Shown: piece by piece, positions 43,444 to 52,451 of the stretch
Numbering within the stretch: the first letter of the stretch is position 1
Layout of the letters: each line of letters starts with the position of its first letter
Assembly: GCF_000379125.1 (NCBI RefSeq)
Contig: NZ_KB900626.1
Location: 1,645,748-1,709,747 of the forward strand
DNA from: Methylosinus sp. LW4
GTDB lineage: Bacteria > Pseudomonadota > Alphaproteobacteria > Rhizobiales > Beijerinckiaceae
DNA length: 64,000 nucleotides
Direction of reading: 5' to 3'
Translations under genes and position numbers: made by a program
The notes under the pieces: generated by a model
What the model was told of the DNA's origin: nothing
Database searches by the model: none
What the model saw: the letters and a program-made list of their open reading frames with translations, nothing else

Positions 43444-43758
43444 ATGGCCGTTGATTTGAAGGGCGAATGGACCGACGCCGACATTGCGAAGCTGATCGGC
43501 TCGGTCGTCGACGACCGTGACTGGCGCCTCGAGGTCAGCACGGACGGAATCGCCTCGCTCGTCGACAAGACGGCGCATCCGACCGACGACGCCTATGACA
43601 ACACGCTCCACTGCTTCCTCGAGACATGGATGCAGGGAACGGATTTCGTCGGCCCCTCGGCCGCCGGCGACAAGGATCTCGTCGGCAAGATCGCCAAGGC
43701 GCTGCGCGAGAACTATCCGACGCTCAAGGGCCTCAAATTCGTCTACGTCTCTCTCTGA
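43444..43758 (+). CDS. hypothetical protein, 104 residues
   Basis: A soluble acidic protein (MAVDLKGEWTDADIAKLIGS...) with a strand-rich N-terminal half and a helical C-terminal half ending KGLKFVYVSL. No family recognised. AGGAGCGAAGAAA supplies the ribosome-binding site. It is 109 bases downstream of the 63-residue gene with the large hairpin in between. Confidence 0.7.
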   Translation: MAVDLKGEWTDADIAKLIGSVVDDRDWRLEVSTDGIASLVDKTAHPTDDAYDNTLHCFLETWMQGTDFVGPSAAGDKDLVGKIAKALRENYPTLKGLKFVYVSL

Positions 43759-43800
43759 GCCGTAGATCGCCGTTCAGCGCCTCGCGGCCGGACGCCGCCA

Positions 43801-44625
43801 TCAAGCGGTGGCGTCGTCCGAATGCCGGCGATGGTCCTCGCCGTGGTGATGACCTTCTCCATGCGGATGGTCTTCGGCGTGGTGATGACGGCGACGCGAC
43901 TCCTCATAGTCTTCCTCGAACTCGTCGTCGCGGTCGCGCGCATGATGGCGGTGACGACGGCGGCCGGTGACGCCGCGGAACACGGCGCGCGCCAGACCGC
44001 GCAGCGGCGAGGTCAAGCGGCTCACATCCTCGATCCGCTCGATCACCGCCTCGCTGCGCGACAGCTCGCGGTCGAGCGCGGCCTTGGTGCGGCACAGCTC
44101 GACGTCGCGATCGTCGAACCAGGTCCCGAGCACGCGCCACCAGGCGATAGCGAGGCCCTGCAGCTTCAACGCGCCGAGCGCGCCTTCGCTGTCTATGTCG
44201 GCGGCCTCCAGCATGAAGCGCATGGAATTGACCGTCTCGTGATTGAGCGCGGCCGCCGCCAGCGGATCGGTCGAGGCCCATTGCGACACCGATTCCAGCG
44301 CATTGCGGTAGGGCTCCAGCGCCTCGAGACGGCGCAGCAGCACCTCATAGAGCCGCTCCTTGGCGGGCTCCGAGGCGTAGCGGCCGGAAAAATCCTCCAG
44401 CACCTGCCGGTCGATCTTGCGCGAGAAAGCCGCGAGCACGGCGCCTTTGGAGGGAAAGCTGTCGCGGAAATCCGCGAGCGAGACATCGGCGTCCTGGGCG
44501 ATGTCGGAAATGGCGATATCCTCGAAAGCGCGGCGCGCCGCCAGCCGCATCAAGGATTCGACGATCCGATCGCGGACCGAGCCGCTCCCATTGCCTGTTT
44601 CGTTGGTCTTGCCGCCCGTCGCCAT
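43801..44625 (-). CDS. TetR-family transcriptional regulator with His-rich tail
   Basis: A 274-residue regulator. The N-terminal helix-turn-helix (IVESLMRLAARRAFEDIAIS, DIAQDADVSLADFRDSFPSK) is followed by a helical ligand domain in which FMLEAADIDSEGALGALKLQ and GLAIAWWRVLGTWFDD resemble RutR/COQ9-like TetR proteins. The last 50 residues are Arg/Asp-rich and carry many His (RRHRHHARDRDD, HHHAEDHPHGEGHHHGEDH). GAGGAGGCGGCG precedes the ATG at 44625. A metal-sensing role is possible but speculative. Confidence 0.8.
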   Translation of the reverse strand: MATGGKTNETGNGSGSVRDRIVESLMRLAARRAFEDIAISDIAQDADVSLADFRDSFPSKGAVLAAFSRKIDRQVLEDFSGRYASEPAKERLYEVLLRRLEALEPYRNALESVSQWASTDPLAAAALNHETVNSMRFMLEAADIDSEGALGALKLQGLAIAWWRVLGTWFDDRDVELCRTKAALDRELSRSEAVIERIEDVSRLTSPLRGLARAVFRGVTGRRRHRHHARDRDDEFEEDYEESRRRHHHAEDHPHGEGHHHGEDHRRHSDDATA

Positions 44626-44723
44626 CGCCGCCTCCTCACATCGCTCGAAGCCAGCCGCTTCCACGTTAATTTATGCAAGCTAATTTAGGGTGATTTCGCC
44701 AAATCGGAAGCGCCTCGCGCCGC

Positions 44724-45548
44724 TCAGCCGGACAATTCCCCCGCCCGCCGCTTCGCCGCGGCGACCGCGCGCTCCAGCAGCGGCGCGAGGCCGTCGTCCG
44801 CCATCAGAACCTCGAGCGCTGCGGCCGTCGTGCCGCCGGGCGATGTGACATTCTGCCGGAGCGTCGCCGGCGTCGCATCGGCGCTCTGACGCAATAATTC
44901 GCCGGCGCCGGCGACCGTCGCGCGGGCGAGCCGCGCCGCGGTCTCCTCCGGCAGGCCGGCCTCGATCCCCGCTCGGGTGAGGCATTCGACGAAATGGAAG
45001 ACATAGGCCGGACCGGAGCCGGATACGGCGGTCACGGCGTCGACTAGCGGCTCGCTCTCGACCCAGACCACCTCGCCGACGGCGGCGAGCAGCGTCTCCG
45101 CCAGCGCGAGATTCTCCGCATCGACGGCGGGCGCGGCGAAGGCGCCGGTGATTCCGCGGCCGATGGCGGCCGGCGTGTTGGGCATTGCCCGCACGAAAAG
45201 CCGCGCCTGCGGCAGCCGCGCGGAAAGATCGGCGACGCGCTTGCCGGCGAGAATGGAAACGATGAGCGTATCGGCGCCGGCCTCTCCCGCGATCGTCGGC
45301 GCCACCTGATCCAGCGCCTGCGGCTTGATGGCCAGCAGAAGCGCGCGCGGGGCCACGCGATTTTCGGGGTTGAGGCGAAACCCGCGCTCCTGCGCGAGCG
45401 CGACGAGCGCCGGCGAAGGCTGCGGCTCGACAATGGAGACGCCCGCGCCCGAAAGCCCGCGAGCCGCCCAGCCCTGCAGCAGGGCGAAACCCATTTTTCC
45501 GGCCCCGACCAGAGTGACGGAGCGAGGCAGCTCGGCCGCTTCGGCCAT
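44724..45548 (-). CDS. proC: pyrroline-5-carboxylate reductase
   Basis: A 274-residue NADPH-dependent reductase of proline synthesis. The dinucleotide motif is VTLVGAGKMGFALLQGW, then LLAIKPQALDQVAPTI, LFVRAMPNTPAAIGRGITGA, and the C-terminal signature VSGSGPAYVFHFVECLTRAG and TSPGGTTAAALEVL. The ATG at 45548 is given. A GTG three codons earlier (45557) overlaps the upstream YbjN-gene stop as GTGA and is an equally possible, coupled start. Confidence 0.95.
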   Translation of the reverse strand: MAEAAELPRSVTLVGAGKMGFALLQGWAARGLSGAGVSIVEPQPSPALVALAQERGFRLNPENRVAPRALLLAIKPQALDQVAPTIAGEAGADTLIVSILAGKRVADLSARLPQARLFVRAMPNTPAAIGRGITGAFAAPAVDAENLALAETLLAAVGEVVWVESEPLVDAVTAVSGSGPAYVFHFVECLTRAGIEAGLPEETAARLARATVAGAGELLRQSADATPATLRQNVTSPGGTTAAALEVLMADDGLAPLLERAVAAAKRRAGELSG

Positions 45549-45553
45549 TTGAA

Positions 45554-46057
45554 TCACGCTTCTCCCTTGGTCTCGAAGGTCGCGGTCTCGAGCGCTTCCT
45601 TGGCCCCCTTGCCGGCCCAGAGCACGAATTGGAACGCCTGATAATAGCGCTCGCAGGTCTCCAGCGCATGGTCCAGCAGAGCGGCGCATTGCGGGCCGGA
45701 GGGCTGGGCGCCGCCGGTCAGCAGCAGGCCCTGGCGGTGCATGACCACACCCTCGCTCGGCCAAAGATCGAAATGGCCGACCCAGAGCTGCTCGTTGATG
45801 GTGCGGATCAGCGCCTGCGCCTCGGTGCGGCGGCGCTCCGGCACGCGCAAATCGAAGGCGCAGCTCACATGGAGCGTCTCGAGCTCCGCCAGCCAAGTGA
45901 AGGCCACATGATAGTCCGTCCAGCCGCCGGCGACCGAGATGGAAATCTCGTCTTCGGCGTCACGATCGAAGCTCCAGTCGTTGGTGGCCGCCAATTGCTC
46001 GACGATGTCGACAGGATGCAGGGGACGGTCGAAGTCTTTGTCAGGTGCGATCAGCAT
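45554..46057 (-). CDS. YbjN domain-containing protein
   Basis: A 167-residue cytoplasmic protein of the YbjN family, whose fold resembles type III secretion chaperones and whose role is unknown. Motifs are NDWSFDRDAEDEISISVAGG, YHVAFTWLAELETLHVSCAF, INEQLWVGHFDLWPSEGVVM and YYQAFQFVLWAGK. In Alphaproteobacteria it typically precedes proC, as here, with overlapping or touching reading frames. Confidence 0.9.
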   Translation of the reverse strand: MLIAPDKDFDRPLHPVDIVEQLAATNDWSFDRDAEDEISISVAGGWTDYHVAFTWLAELETLHVSCAFDLRVPERRRTEAQALIRTINEQLWVGHFDLWPSEGVVMHRQGLLLTGGAQPSGPQCAALLDHALETCERYYQAFQFVLWAGKGAKEALETATFETKGEA

Positions 46058-46508
46058 GAGCGAAACCTAATGTGAGGGTCGGCCAGACGAGGGCGACGGA
46101 CGCTTCTCTCTTCAGAGACGCATACGCTGACTGCGAGCCTCGCGTTCCCATTGCTCGGAAACCGCCGACGATAACGAATCGTCCTGCTCGTTCACTATAC
46201 TCGAAACGATTGAAATGCCGCCGACTCAACTCTTCGTGGGCGCGAACCTCAAGTGCGTTCGTCGATTTGTCGCACAGTGGTGGATTCGTTCCGGCCGGTC
46301 TACAGGCGGCGAGCCGACGTCCACAAGCTGAAGCATTCGCGGAACGAAAAACCATGGGACAAGTCTCCCCCGCGCGCCTTGCGCGAAGCTGCGCGACAGC
46401 CTTGGACCTGCTCCGCTTTCGTCTTTGGCGAGCGCCGTCCGCTCCGATCGGATCGGACAGCGCTCTCTATTCTCTATACGGGTCTCTAATTCGGGTTCGA
46501 AATTCCGA
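46058..46508. other. 451-bp intergenic region, no gene seen
   Basis: Less GC-rich than its surroundings. Open frames on both strands are Ser/Arg-rich and without family character. It contains the promoter of the YbjN-proC operon. No hairpin terminator with a U-tract is evident for the L,D-transpeptidase gene that starts to the right. Confidence 0.4.
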
Positions 46509-47042
46509 TCAGGGCGTCATGACCACCGGCGTGCCGACGCCGACGCGCTCATAGAGATCGACGACATCCTCGTTCAGCATGCGGATGCAGCCGTAGGAAG
46601 CGGCCGTGCCGACCGAGGCGCGCATCTTATTGGTGGTGCCGTGGATCGCCACCTGGTTGCGGTCCAGCGTCAGGGCGCGGACGCCCATCGGATTATGCGG
46701 CGAGCCGCCATGGATGAAATTGGGTAGCTCGGGATGGTCCTGCTTGACCACCGCCGGCGGCACCCAGTCGGGATTCACATATTTCCCGTCGATATGGGCG
46801 TAGCCGGACCATTCCTTGCCGGCCTTGGGCACGGCGACGGGGTAGCGAATGGCGGTGCCGTCCCCATTCACCAGAAACAGGCTGCGCTGGCGGGCGCTGA
46901 TGACCACCGTGCCCGCCTGAACCGGGGCGCTGTACGAGACGACATTATGCGCCGCGCTCGCCGCCCCCGGCAGAGCGAGGCCGCCGGCGAGCGCCGCCGC
47001 GGCCGTGAAACGCGAAATACGCTGACGAAACGAAATGCACAT
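46509..47042 (-). CDS. L,D-transpeptidase (YkuD domain), second copy
   Basis: A 177-residue exported enzyme. The signal peptide spans about residues 1-31 (ALAGGLALPGAASAA). The YkuD domain has VVISARQRSLFLVNGDG, NFIHGGSPHNPMGVRAL, and the active-site HGTTNK (His134) with SYGCIRM (Cys152). AAGGTGAGTC precedes the ATG. It resembles the copy at 35.7 kb in fold but not closely in sequence. Confidence 0.93.
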   Translation of the reverse strand: MCISFRQRISRFTAAAALAGGLALPGAASAAHNVVSYSAPVQAGTVVISARQRSLFLVNGDGTAIRYPVAVPKAGKEWSGYAHIDGKYVNPDWVPPAVVKQDHPELPNFIHGGSPHNPMGVRALTLDRNQVAIHGTTNKMRASVGTAASYGCIRMLNEDVVDLYERVGVGTPVVMTP

Positions 47043-47277
47043 GACTCACCTTCTCCGAATGGCCGGCGTCGCATTCGAACATGTCGCGCATTCTAGCTCG
47101 GGCCATCTTCCGCGCCAGCCATCCCATAGTTGCGGTTACGGTTTAACACTAAGATTTCCTTACCTGTCTCGCTAAAGCGCGACAAATGCCGAGAAATCCC
47201 CGCCTTATTTCCGCCGCCTCGTTTCCGGCGCGCCGAGCGGCGGTTGCGCGGGGCGCGCGTTCGGGGCATGACGGGGC

Positions 47278-48147
47278 ATGGAGAGAGGACAGTCCGCGCC
47301 CGCGATCTTCGATCGCGCTCTGCTGCGTCGCCGGCTGGCGCGGGCCGCGGCGCGCGGCGCGCCGGATTTTCTATTGGCGCGGGCGGCCGACGATCTCGCC
47401 GACCGGCTGGCCGGCATAAAGCGCCCTTTCCCCCGCTCGCTCGATCTCTGCACCCCTGCGGCGCATTTCGCGCAGACCGTTATCGCCGGCGGGCGGCCGG
47501 CGCCGCTGCGGGCCGGGCGATTCTACGAGGCGGGCGTCGATCTCGTCGCCGAGGAGGAGGCGCTGCCCTTCGCGGCCGAGGCTTTCGATCTCATCGTCTC
47601 CGGCTTCGCGCTGCAATGGGTGGACGATCTCCCCGGCGCGCTCGCCCAGGCGCGGCGCATGCTCGCGCCGGACGGGCTGTTCCTGGCCTGCTTTCCCGGC
47701 GGCGCCAGCCTCATAGAGCTGCGCGCCGCGCTCGCCCAGGCGGAGGACGAGATTTCCGGCGGCGCCAGCCCGCGCGTCTCGCCTTTCGTCGATCTGCGCG
47801 ATCTCGGCGGGCTGCTGCAGCGGGCGGGCTTCGCCCTGCCGGTGACGGACGTCGATTCCTTCACGCTGCGCTATGATTCAATGTTCGCGCTCTGCGCCGA
47901 GCTGCGCGCCATGGGCGCGGCCAATGTGCTGACGCAGCGCTCCCGCAAGCCGCTGCGGCGCGCCATTCTGCTGCGCGCGGCGGAAATCTATGCGACGCGC
48001 TTCTCCGACGCCGACGGCCGCGTGCGGGCGACAATGGAGCTGGTCTGGCTCTCCGGCTGGGCGCCGCATGAGAGCCAGCAAAAGCCGCTGCAGCCCGGCT
48101 CCGCGCAAATGCGGCTCGCCGATGCGCTGAAGCCGAAGGACGGCTAG
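47278..48147 (+). CDS. NDUFAF5-like SAM-dependent methyltransferase family protein
   Basis: A 289-residue class I methyltransferase-fold protein. It begins with the FDRALLRRRLARAAA block typical of NDUFAF5/BioC-like proteins, has EEEALPFAAEAFDLIVSGFA and LQWVDDLPGALAQARRML, and ends GWAPHESQQKPLQPGSAQMR as in NDUFAF5. In mitochondria NDUFAF5 hydroxylates an arginine of complex I subunit NDUFS7. The glycine-rich SAM motif is degenerate here (RSLDLCTPAAHFA in place of DLGCGTG), as in NDUFAF5-type proteins of some Alphaproteobacteria. Confidence 0.75.
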   Translation: MERGQSAPAIFDRALLRRRLARAAARGAPDFLLARAADDLADRLAGIKRPFPRSLDLCTPAAHFAQTVIAGGRPAPLRAGRFYEAGVDLVAEEEALPFAAEAFDLIVSGFALQWVDDLPGALAQARRMLAPDGLFLACFPGGASLIELRAALAQAEDEISGGASPRVSPFVDLRDLGGLLQRAGFALPVTDVDSFTLRYDSMFALCAELRAMGAANVLTQRSRKPLRRAILLRAAEIYATRFSDADGRVRATMELVWLSGWAPHESQQKPLQPGSAQMRLADALKPKDG

Positions 48148-48515
48148 CGCGCCTGAATATCGATCGTCCGCCGCTGAACGGCGCGCTTCTCCCAAGGCCG
48201 CTCTTCGACGAAGACGAGACGCGCCCGCCCTGCGGCGACGGCCTCTATGCGGAAGGAGCGCCGACCCGGCGCGCCCACCAGCGGCCGATCCGGCGCGCCG
48301 CCGGACGGCGCGAAGCCGCCCTCTCCGACCCGCACCATGGCCGGATTTTCGCTCGCCTCGCGATCGAAGCGCCAGACATAGCCGGTGGACGGATTCTCGA
48401 CGAATTCGATCGTCCGCGTCTCGCCCTTGGCCAGCGACAGGCGCCCCTCCCCGGCCCGGGCCGCGGATAATTCGAGCAAAATCATCGCTATCGCGACAAG
48501 AATCGGCTTTGTCAT
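48144..48515 (-). CDS. chagasin (I42)-type protease inhibitor
   Basis: A 123-residue exported protein. The signal peptide ends near SAARAGEG (residue 22). The I42 signature NPSTGYVWRF is followed by a GAPGRRSFRIEAVAAGRARL loop and RPWEK near the C-terminus, the three loops with which chagasin blocks papain-like cysteine proteases. The start lies two bases past the stop of the upstream glycosyltransferase gene. The stop overlaps the convergent methyltransferase gene by four bases. Confidence 0.85.
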   Translation of the reverse strand: MTKPILVAIAMILLELSAARAGEGRLSLAKGETRTIEFVENPSTGYVWRFDREASENPAMVRVGEGGFAPSGGAPDRPLVGAPGRRSFRIEAVAAGRARLVFVEERPWEKRAVQRRTIDIQAR

Positions 48516-48517
48516 CC

Positions 48518-49834
48518 TTAAGCCTCGACCGCAATTGCCGCGCATCCGATCAGCTCGGCGATCTTCGCCGCGGCGGCGGCGGCGCCATCCTCGCGGCCGA
48601 TGCGCTCGGCCGCCTCGCGAGCCTTCTGCGCATGGCCCTCATCGGCGAGCAGCGCGCCCAGCTCTGTCGTCAGACGCTCGGCGGCGCAGCGCTCATAGGG
48701 CAGCAGCCTCCCGACGCCGAGACGCGCCACGCGCGCGGCATTGTCGTGCTGATCGCCGAAGACGGGGACGACGAGCTGCGGCTTCCCCGCGCGCAGCGCC
48801 TGCCCACAAGTTCCCGCCCCGCCATGATGCACGATCGCCGCGGCGCGCGGGAAGATCAGCGAATGGCGGATATGGCCGGCGACGAAGAGATGCGGCGGCA
48901 GCCCCTCGGCCAGCGCCTCCCTCTCCTCATCGGCGACCAGCAGCACCGCGCGGCGCCGCAGGCTCGACGCGGCGCGGCCGGCGGCGCAGTAGAAATCCGA
49001 GCGGGCGCGTACGACGAAACTGCCCAGCGTCACGACGATCGGCGGCTCGCCCGCGGCGAGAAACTCCGCCAGCCCCGCCGGCAGCGCCTCCGCCGCATCG
49101 GTGAAGCGATCGTGGAATGTGTGGCCGGCGAGAAAGAGGTCCGCCGGATGATCGGGTTGCGGCGGCGCCAGCAGCGGGCTGAGCAGGCCGAGCGTCGCCC
49201 GCGCATAGGGGCCGCCGGTCAAGAGCGCGCGTCCGCGCCGATGCGGCAGGCCGAGCGCGCGCCGCAGCCGCGCGATGGGCCGGCCTTGCCAGGCCAGAAA
49301 ATGCGTCAAGGCGAAGCCGAGCGCCTCATTATAAGCGAGCGCCAGGCGCGAGCGCGGCTGCGCCAGAAAGCGCGAGCGCGGGCCGAGCGGCGGATCATAG
49401 GCGGAGAGCAGAAAGAGCGGCGAGACCACGCCGTCGAAGAGCGGAACGCGGAGCCGCTCCGCCGCGAGCTTGGCCGAAAAGCAGATGCTATGCGCGACGA
49501 TCGCCGCCGCGCCCTCGCTGGCCGCGGCGACATCCTCATAGCTCTCGCGCAGATAAGGAAAGATCAGCTCGCGGAACATGAAGCCGTCCTCGCGCGCGAC
49601 GCGCTCGGCGAGCCCGGCCATGTCCATGCCCAGCCTTTGGGCGAGCTCGTCGACGTCGGGCCGCACGGCGGCGAAGCCGAGCCCCTCGCTCTCGATCCAC
49701 TCGCGATAGAAGAGGCTGGCGGCGATCACCGGGCGAAAGCCGAGGCGCTTCAGCGCATGCGCGAGCGCCACATAGGGATTGAGGTCGCCGAGCGAGCCGA
49801 AGGTCGCTATGACGATTTTCCGCCCGTCTCCCAT
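48518..49834 (-). CDS. UGT/MGT-type (GT1) glycosyltransferase
   Basis: A 438-residue GT-B glycosyltransferase. N-terminal GDGRKIVIATFGSLGDLNPY and HALKRLGFRPVIAAS are the acceptor-domain landmarks. The C-terminal donor site is PPIVVTLGSF, HHGGAGTCGQALRAGKPQLV and PVFGDQHDNAARVARLG, the UGT/erythromycin-type signature. Such enzymes glycosylate lipids, hopanoids, carotenoids or polyketides; no acceptor can be assigned. It is followed immediately by the I42 inhibitor gene. Confidence 0.9.
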   Translation of the reverse strand: MGDGRKIVIATFGSLGDLNPYVALAHALKRLGFRPVIAASLFYREWIESEGLGFAAVRPDVDELAQRLGMDMAGLAERVAREDGFMFRELIFPYLRESYEDVAAASEGAAAIVAHSICFSAKLAAERLRVPLFDGVVSPLFLLSAYDPPLGPRSRFLAQPRSRLALAYNEALGFALTHFLAWQGRPIARLRRALGLPHRRGRALLTGGPYARATLGLLSPLLAPPQPDHPADLFLAGHTFHDRFTDAAEALPAGLAEFLAAGEPPIVVTLGSFVVRARSDFYCAAGRAASSLRRRAVLLVADEEREALAEGLPPHLFVAGHIRHSLIFPRAAAIVHHGGAGTCGQALRAGKPQLVVPVFGDQHDNAARVARLGVGRLLPYERCAAERLTTELGALLADEGHAQKAREAAERIGREDGAAAAAAKIAELIGCAAIAVEA

Positions 49835-49915
49835 ATCCGCTTCGTTCCCCTCTCCGCCCCATGGAGTCGGCCGGCGCGCATGTTATACTGATTTCTTCCG
49901 AGAAAGAGGACCCAG

Positions 49916-51082
49916 ATGACCGCCGCTTCCGTTTCCGATCCCAGGCCATCGCTGGCCGGCGCCACGCGCGCCGAGCTGGCCGATGCGCTGCGCGCCATTG
50001 AGATACCGGAGCGCGAGATCAGAATGCGGGTCTCGCAGCTGTGGCATTGGATCTATTTCCGCGGCGCGCGCGAGTTTTCCGAGATGCTCAACATCTCGAA
50101 AGTCGTGCGCGCAAAGCTCGCCGAACGCTTCACGCTGACGCTGCCGGAGATCGCCGCCGAGCAGGTTTCCACCGACGGCACGCGCAAATGGCTGCTGCGG
50201 CTCGACCCCGTGGACGCGAACGACAAGGGCGCGGAGATCGAATGCGTCTATATTCCCGAGAGCGACCGCGGCACCTTATGCGTCTCCAGCCAGGTGGGCT
50301 GCACGCTCAATTGCAGCTTCTGCCACACCGGCACGCAAAAGCTGGTGCGCAATCTGACGACGCGGGAGATCGTCGCGCAGCTTCTCGTCGCGCGCTCGCG
50401 GCTCGGCGATTTTCCGGGCCTCGAACCGCCGACCGACGGGCTCGTGCCCTCGGGGCCGGATGTGCGCGCGGTCTCCAACATCGTCTTCATGGGCATGGGC
50501 GAGCCGCTCTATAATCTCGAGCAGGTCGAGAATGCGATCGAGATCATGTCCGATGGCGACGGGCTGTCGCTGTCGAAGCGGCGCATCACCGTTTCCACCT
50601 CGGGCGTCGTGCCGCAGATCGAGAAGCTCGGCGCCGAATGCGGGCCTATGCTGGCGATCTCGCTGCACGCCGTGCGCGATCCGCTGCGCAATGAGCTGGT
50701 GCCGCTCAACAAGAAATATCCGATCCGAGAATTGCTCGACGCCTGCCGCGACTATCCCGGCGCCTCCAATGCGCGGCGCATCACCTTCGAATATGTGATG
50801 CTGAAGGGCGTCAACGACAGCCCGGCGGAAGCGCGCGAATTGGTGCGGCTGCTGAAGGGCATTCCGGCCAAGATCAATCTGATCCCCTTCAACCCCTGGC
50901 CGGGCGCGCCTTATGAGTGCTCCGATTGGGAGACGATCGAGCGCTTCTCCGACATTGTGTTCAACGCCGGCTATGCGAGCCCGGTGCGCACGCCGCGCGG
51001 CCGCGACATTCTCGCGGCCTGCGGTCAACTGAAGAGCGAGACCGAGAAGCTGCGCGCGAGGGCGCGGCTCGCGGTGGAATAG
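49916..51082 (+). CDS. rlmN: 23S rRNA (adenine(2503)-C(2))-methyltransferase
   Basis: A 388-residue radical-SAM enzyme that methylates C2 of A2503 in 23S rRNA and A37 of some tRNAs. The N-terminal domain has [18 protein letters not shown]. The cluster motif is C129-TLN-C133-SF-C136. Later [31 protein letters not shown] and the C-terminal [15 protein letters not shown], whose Cys is the second catalytic Cys. Divergent from the GT1 gene. Confidence 0.96.
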   Translation: MTAASVSDPRPSLAGATRAELADALRAIEIPEREIRMRVSQLWHWIYFRGAREFSEMLNISKVVRAKLAERFTLTLPEIAAEQVSTDGTRKWLLRLDPVDANDKGAEIECVYIPESDRGTLCVSSQVGCTLNCSFCHTGTQKLVRNLTTREIVAQLLVARSRLGDFPGLEPPTDGLVPSGPDVRAVSNIVFMGMGEPLYNLEQVENAIEIMSDGDGLSLSKRRITVSTSGVVPQIEKLGAECGPMLAISLHAVRDPLRNELVPLNKKYPIRELLDACRDYPGASNARRITFEYVMLKGVNDSPAEARELVRLLKGIPAKINLIPFNPWPGAPYECSDWETIERFSDIVFNAGYASPVRTPRGRDILAACGQLKSETEKLRARARLAVE

Positions 51083-51125
51083 AGCGCGCTCGCTCCTGAA
51101 TAACGACATCGCCGGAAAGATATCC

Positions 51126-51560
51126 ATGCGAGACATCGTCCCGATCGTCGAAGGACTGGCGAAGGCTCTCGACCGCGATGATTTCGATGCGGCGAGTTGT
51201 TTTCTGAGTGAGGATTGCGTCTACGACACCGGCGGCGACGTCGTGACGGGACGCATCGCGATCATCGCCTCCTATCGCGCCGCCTCGGCTTGGGCGCATG
51301 CGACATTCGATGAAGTCGTCTACGAATCGGAGATCGATCGAGCCGACGTCTCCGACACGTCCGTCGCCGTGATCTATACGGATCGCATACGCAAAGGCGA
51401 GCGCTGGCACACGCACAAATGCCGACAAACGGTCGACGTGGACCGCCGATCCGGCGAAGTCGTCGCCATCGCCCATGACGATTTCGAAGGCGAAGCGGAG
51501 CGTCTGAACGCTTTCTTCGCCGCCTGCGGAGTCGTTAGGCGCGCGCGCCCTGAAAGCTAG
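51126..51560 (+). CDS. NTF2-like (SnoaL-type) nuclear-transport-factor fold protein
   Basis: A 144-residue protein with the cone-shaped NTF2-like fold: helix IVEGLAKALDRDDFDAASCF, LSEDCVYDTGGDVVTGR, then strands including YESEIDRADVSDTSVAVIYT and HTHKCRQTVDVD. Such proteins are ketosteroid-isomerase relatives with diverse, often unknown roles. CGGAAAGATATCC serves as ribosome-binding site. It is 43 bases after rlmN. Confidence 0.75.
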   Translation: MRDIVPIVEGLAKALDRDDFDAASCFLSEDCVYDTGGDVVTGRIAIIASYRAASAWAHATFDEVVYESEIDRADVSDTSVAVIYTDRIRKGERWHTHKCRQTVDVDRRSGEVVAIAHDDFEGEAERLNAFFAACGVVRRARPES

Positions 51561-51586
51561 CTGCGGCCCGAGGTTCGCGGCGCCTG

Positions 51587-51841
51587 TCAGCCCAAGAGCC
51601 GACGCAGCGCTTCCGCGCTGGTGACGGGGCCATTGGACGGCGCGCCCTTATTGGCGAGCTTGTCGAGCGTGATGAGAATTTTCGTCAGCTTGTCCTGCAT
51701 CAGATTGACGTCATTCGCCAATTCGTTGAAGCGATTCTCCAGCAGGATGAGATGCCGGCCGAGCGCCCGCGTGTTGGGCGAGCCGTCCGGGCTCGTCTGA
51801 ACGCCTTGCGTCTGCATGTCGTATTGCTGGAAGACTCGCAT
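51587..51841 (-). CDS. small coiled-coil protein
   Basis: An 84-residue soluble protein. Residues about 28-66 (HLILLENRFNELANDVNLMQ and following DKLTKILITLDKLANK) form a heptad coiled coil. The ends are disordered. GGAGAATTCC precedes the ATG. No family recognised; the position between an NTF2-like gene and dsbB gives no clear role. Confidence 0.6.
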   Translation of the reverse strand: MRVFQQYDMQTQGVQTSPDGSPNTRALGRHLILLENRFNELANDVNLMQDKLTKILITLDKLANKGAPSNGPVTSAEALRRLLG

Positions 51842-51953
51842 GGAATTCTCCGATTGCTCGCGAGCGGGCCGCGCCGCCGATTGAGAATGGACACATCTCT
51901 ATCGGGCAGAGGATGGCGCGAGCCGGCCCTGCGACAAGGCCGTTCGGAGAATT

Positions 51954-52451
51954 TCAGCGGTCGCCGCGCGCGGCGCGAAAGGCGACGGCGGCGAGAGCGG
52001 CGGAGATCAGCACATTCCAATTGCTGAGCGTGAGCGTGAATATGCGCAGCGCCGGACGATCGCAGCTCACCACTTTCATCTTGTCGAGCGAGGAGCGGAA
52101 ATCGTCGAAGGAGCCGGCCTTGCTCAGCGCGCCCGTGCATTCGGAGGGGCCGGGAAAGAGCTTCAGCTCGACGCCGGAATGATAGAGCGCCAGCGCCGTT
52201 CCCGCCGCGAACAAAAGCCCGAGCAGCGCCAGGGCGACGCGCGCGGCGCCCTCCCCGCCCCGCTGCAGCGCTATGGCCGCGAAGGCGGCGAGCGGAATGC
52301 CGGCGTAATAGGGAATCCGCTGCTTCAGACACAGCTCGCAGGGGGCGAAGCCCATCGCCTCGATGATCCAGGCGCCGCCGATGGTGGCGACGGCGACGCC
52401 GAGAACGGCCAGCGCCGCGCGTTGTCGCGTGGAGAGCAGCGCCGCGATCAC
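51954..52451 (-). CDS. dsbB: disulfide bond formation protein B
   Basis: A 165-residue, four-helix inner-membrane oxidoreductase that reoxidises DsbA with quinone. The first periplasmic loop has C38-EL-C41 (APCELCLKQRIPYYAG) and the second loop has Cys105 and Cys130, the two expected Cys pairs. The start codon is GTG and overlaps the TGA of the upstream DedA gene (GTGA), so the two are coupled. Confidence 0.92.
   Translation of the reverse strand: MIAALLSTRQRAALAVLGVAVATIGGAWIIEAMGFAPCELCLKQRIPYYAGIPLAAFAAIALQRGGEGAARVALALLGLLFAAGTALALYHSGVELKLFPGPSECTGALSKAGSFDDFRSSLDKMKVVSCDRPALRIFTLTLSNWNVLISAALAAVAFRAARGDR

Noticed and set aside
46072..46554. Open frame of 160 codons in the gap before the second L,D-transpeptidase gene
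   Set aside because: Amino-acid make-up is not protein-like, no motif is seen, and its end overlaps a convergent well-supported gene.
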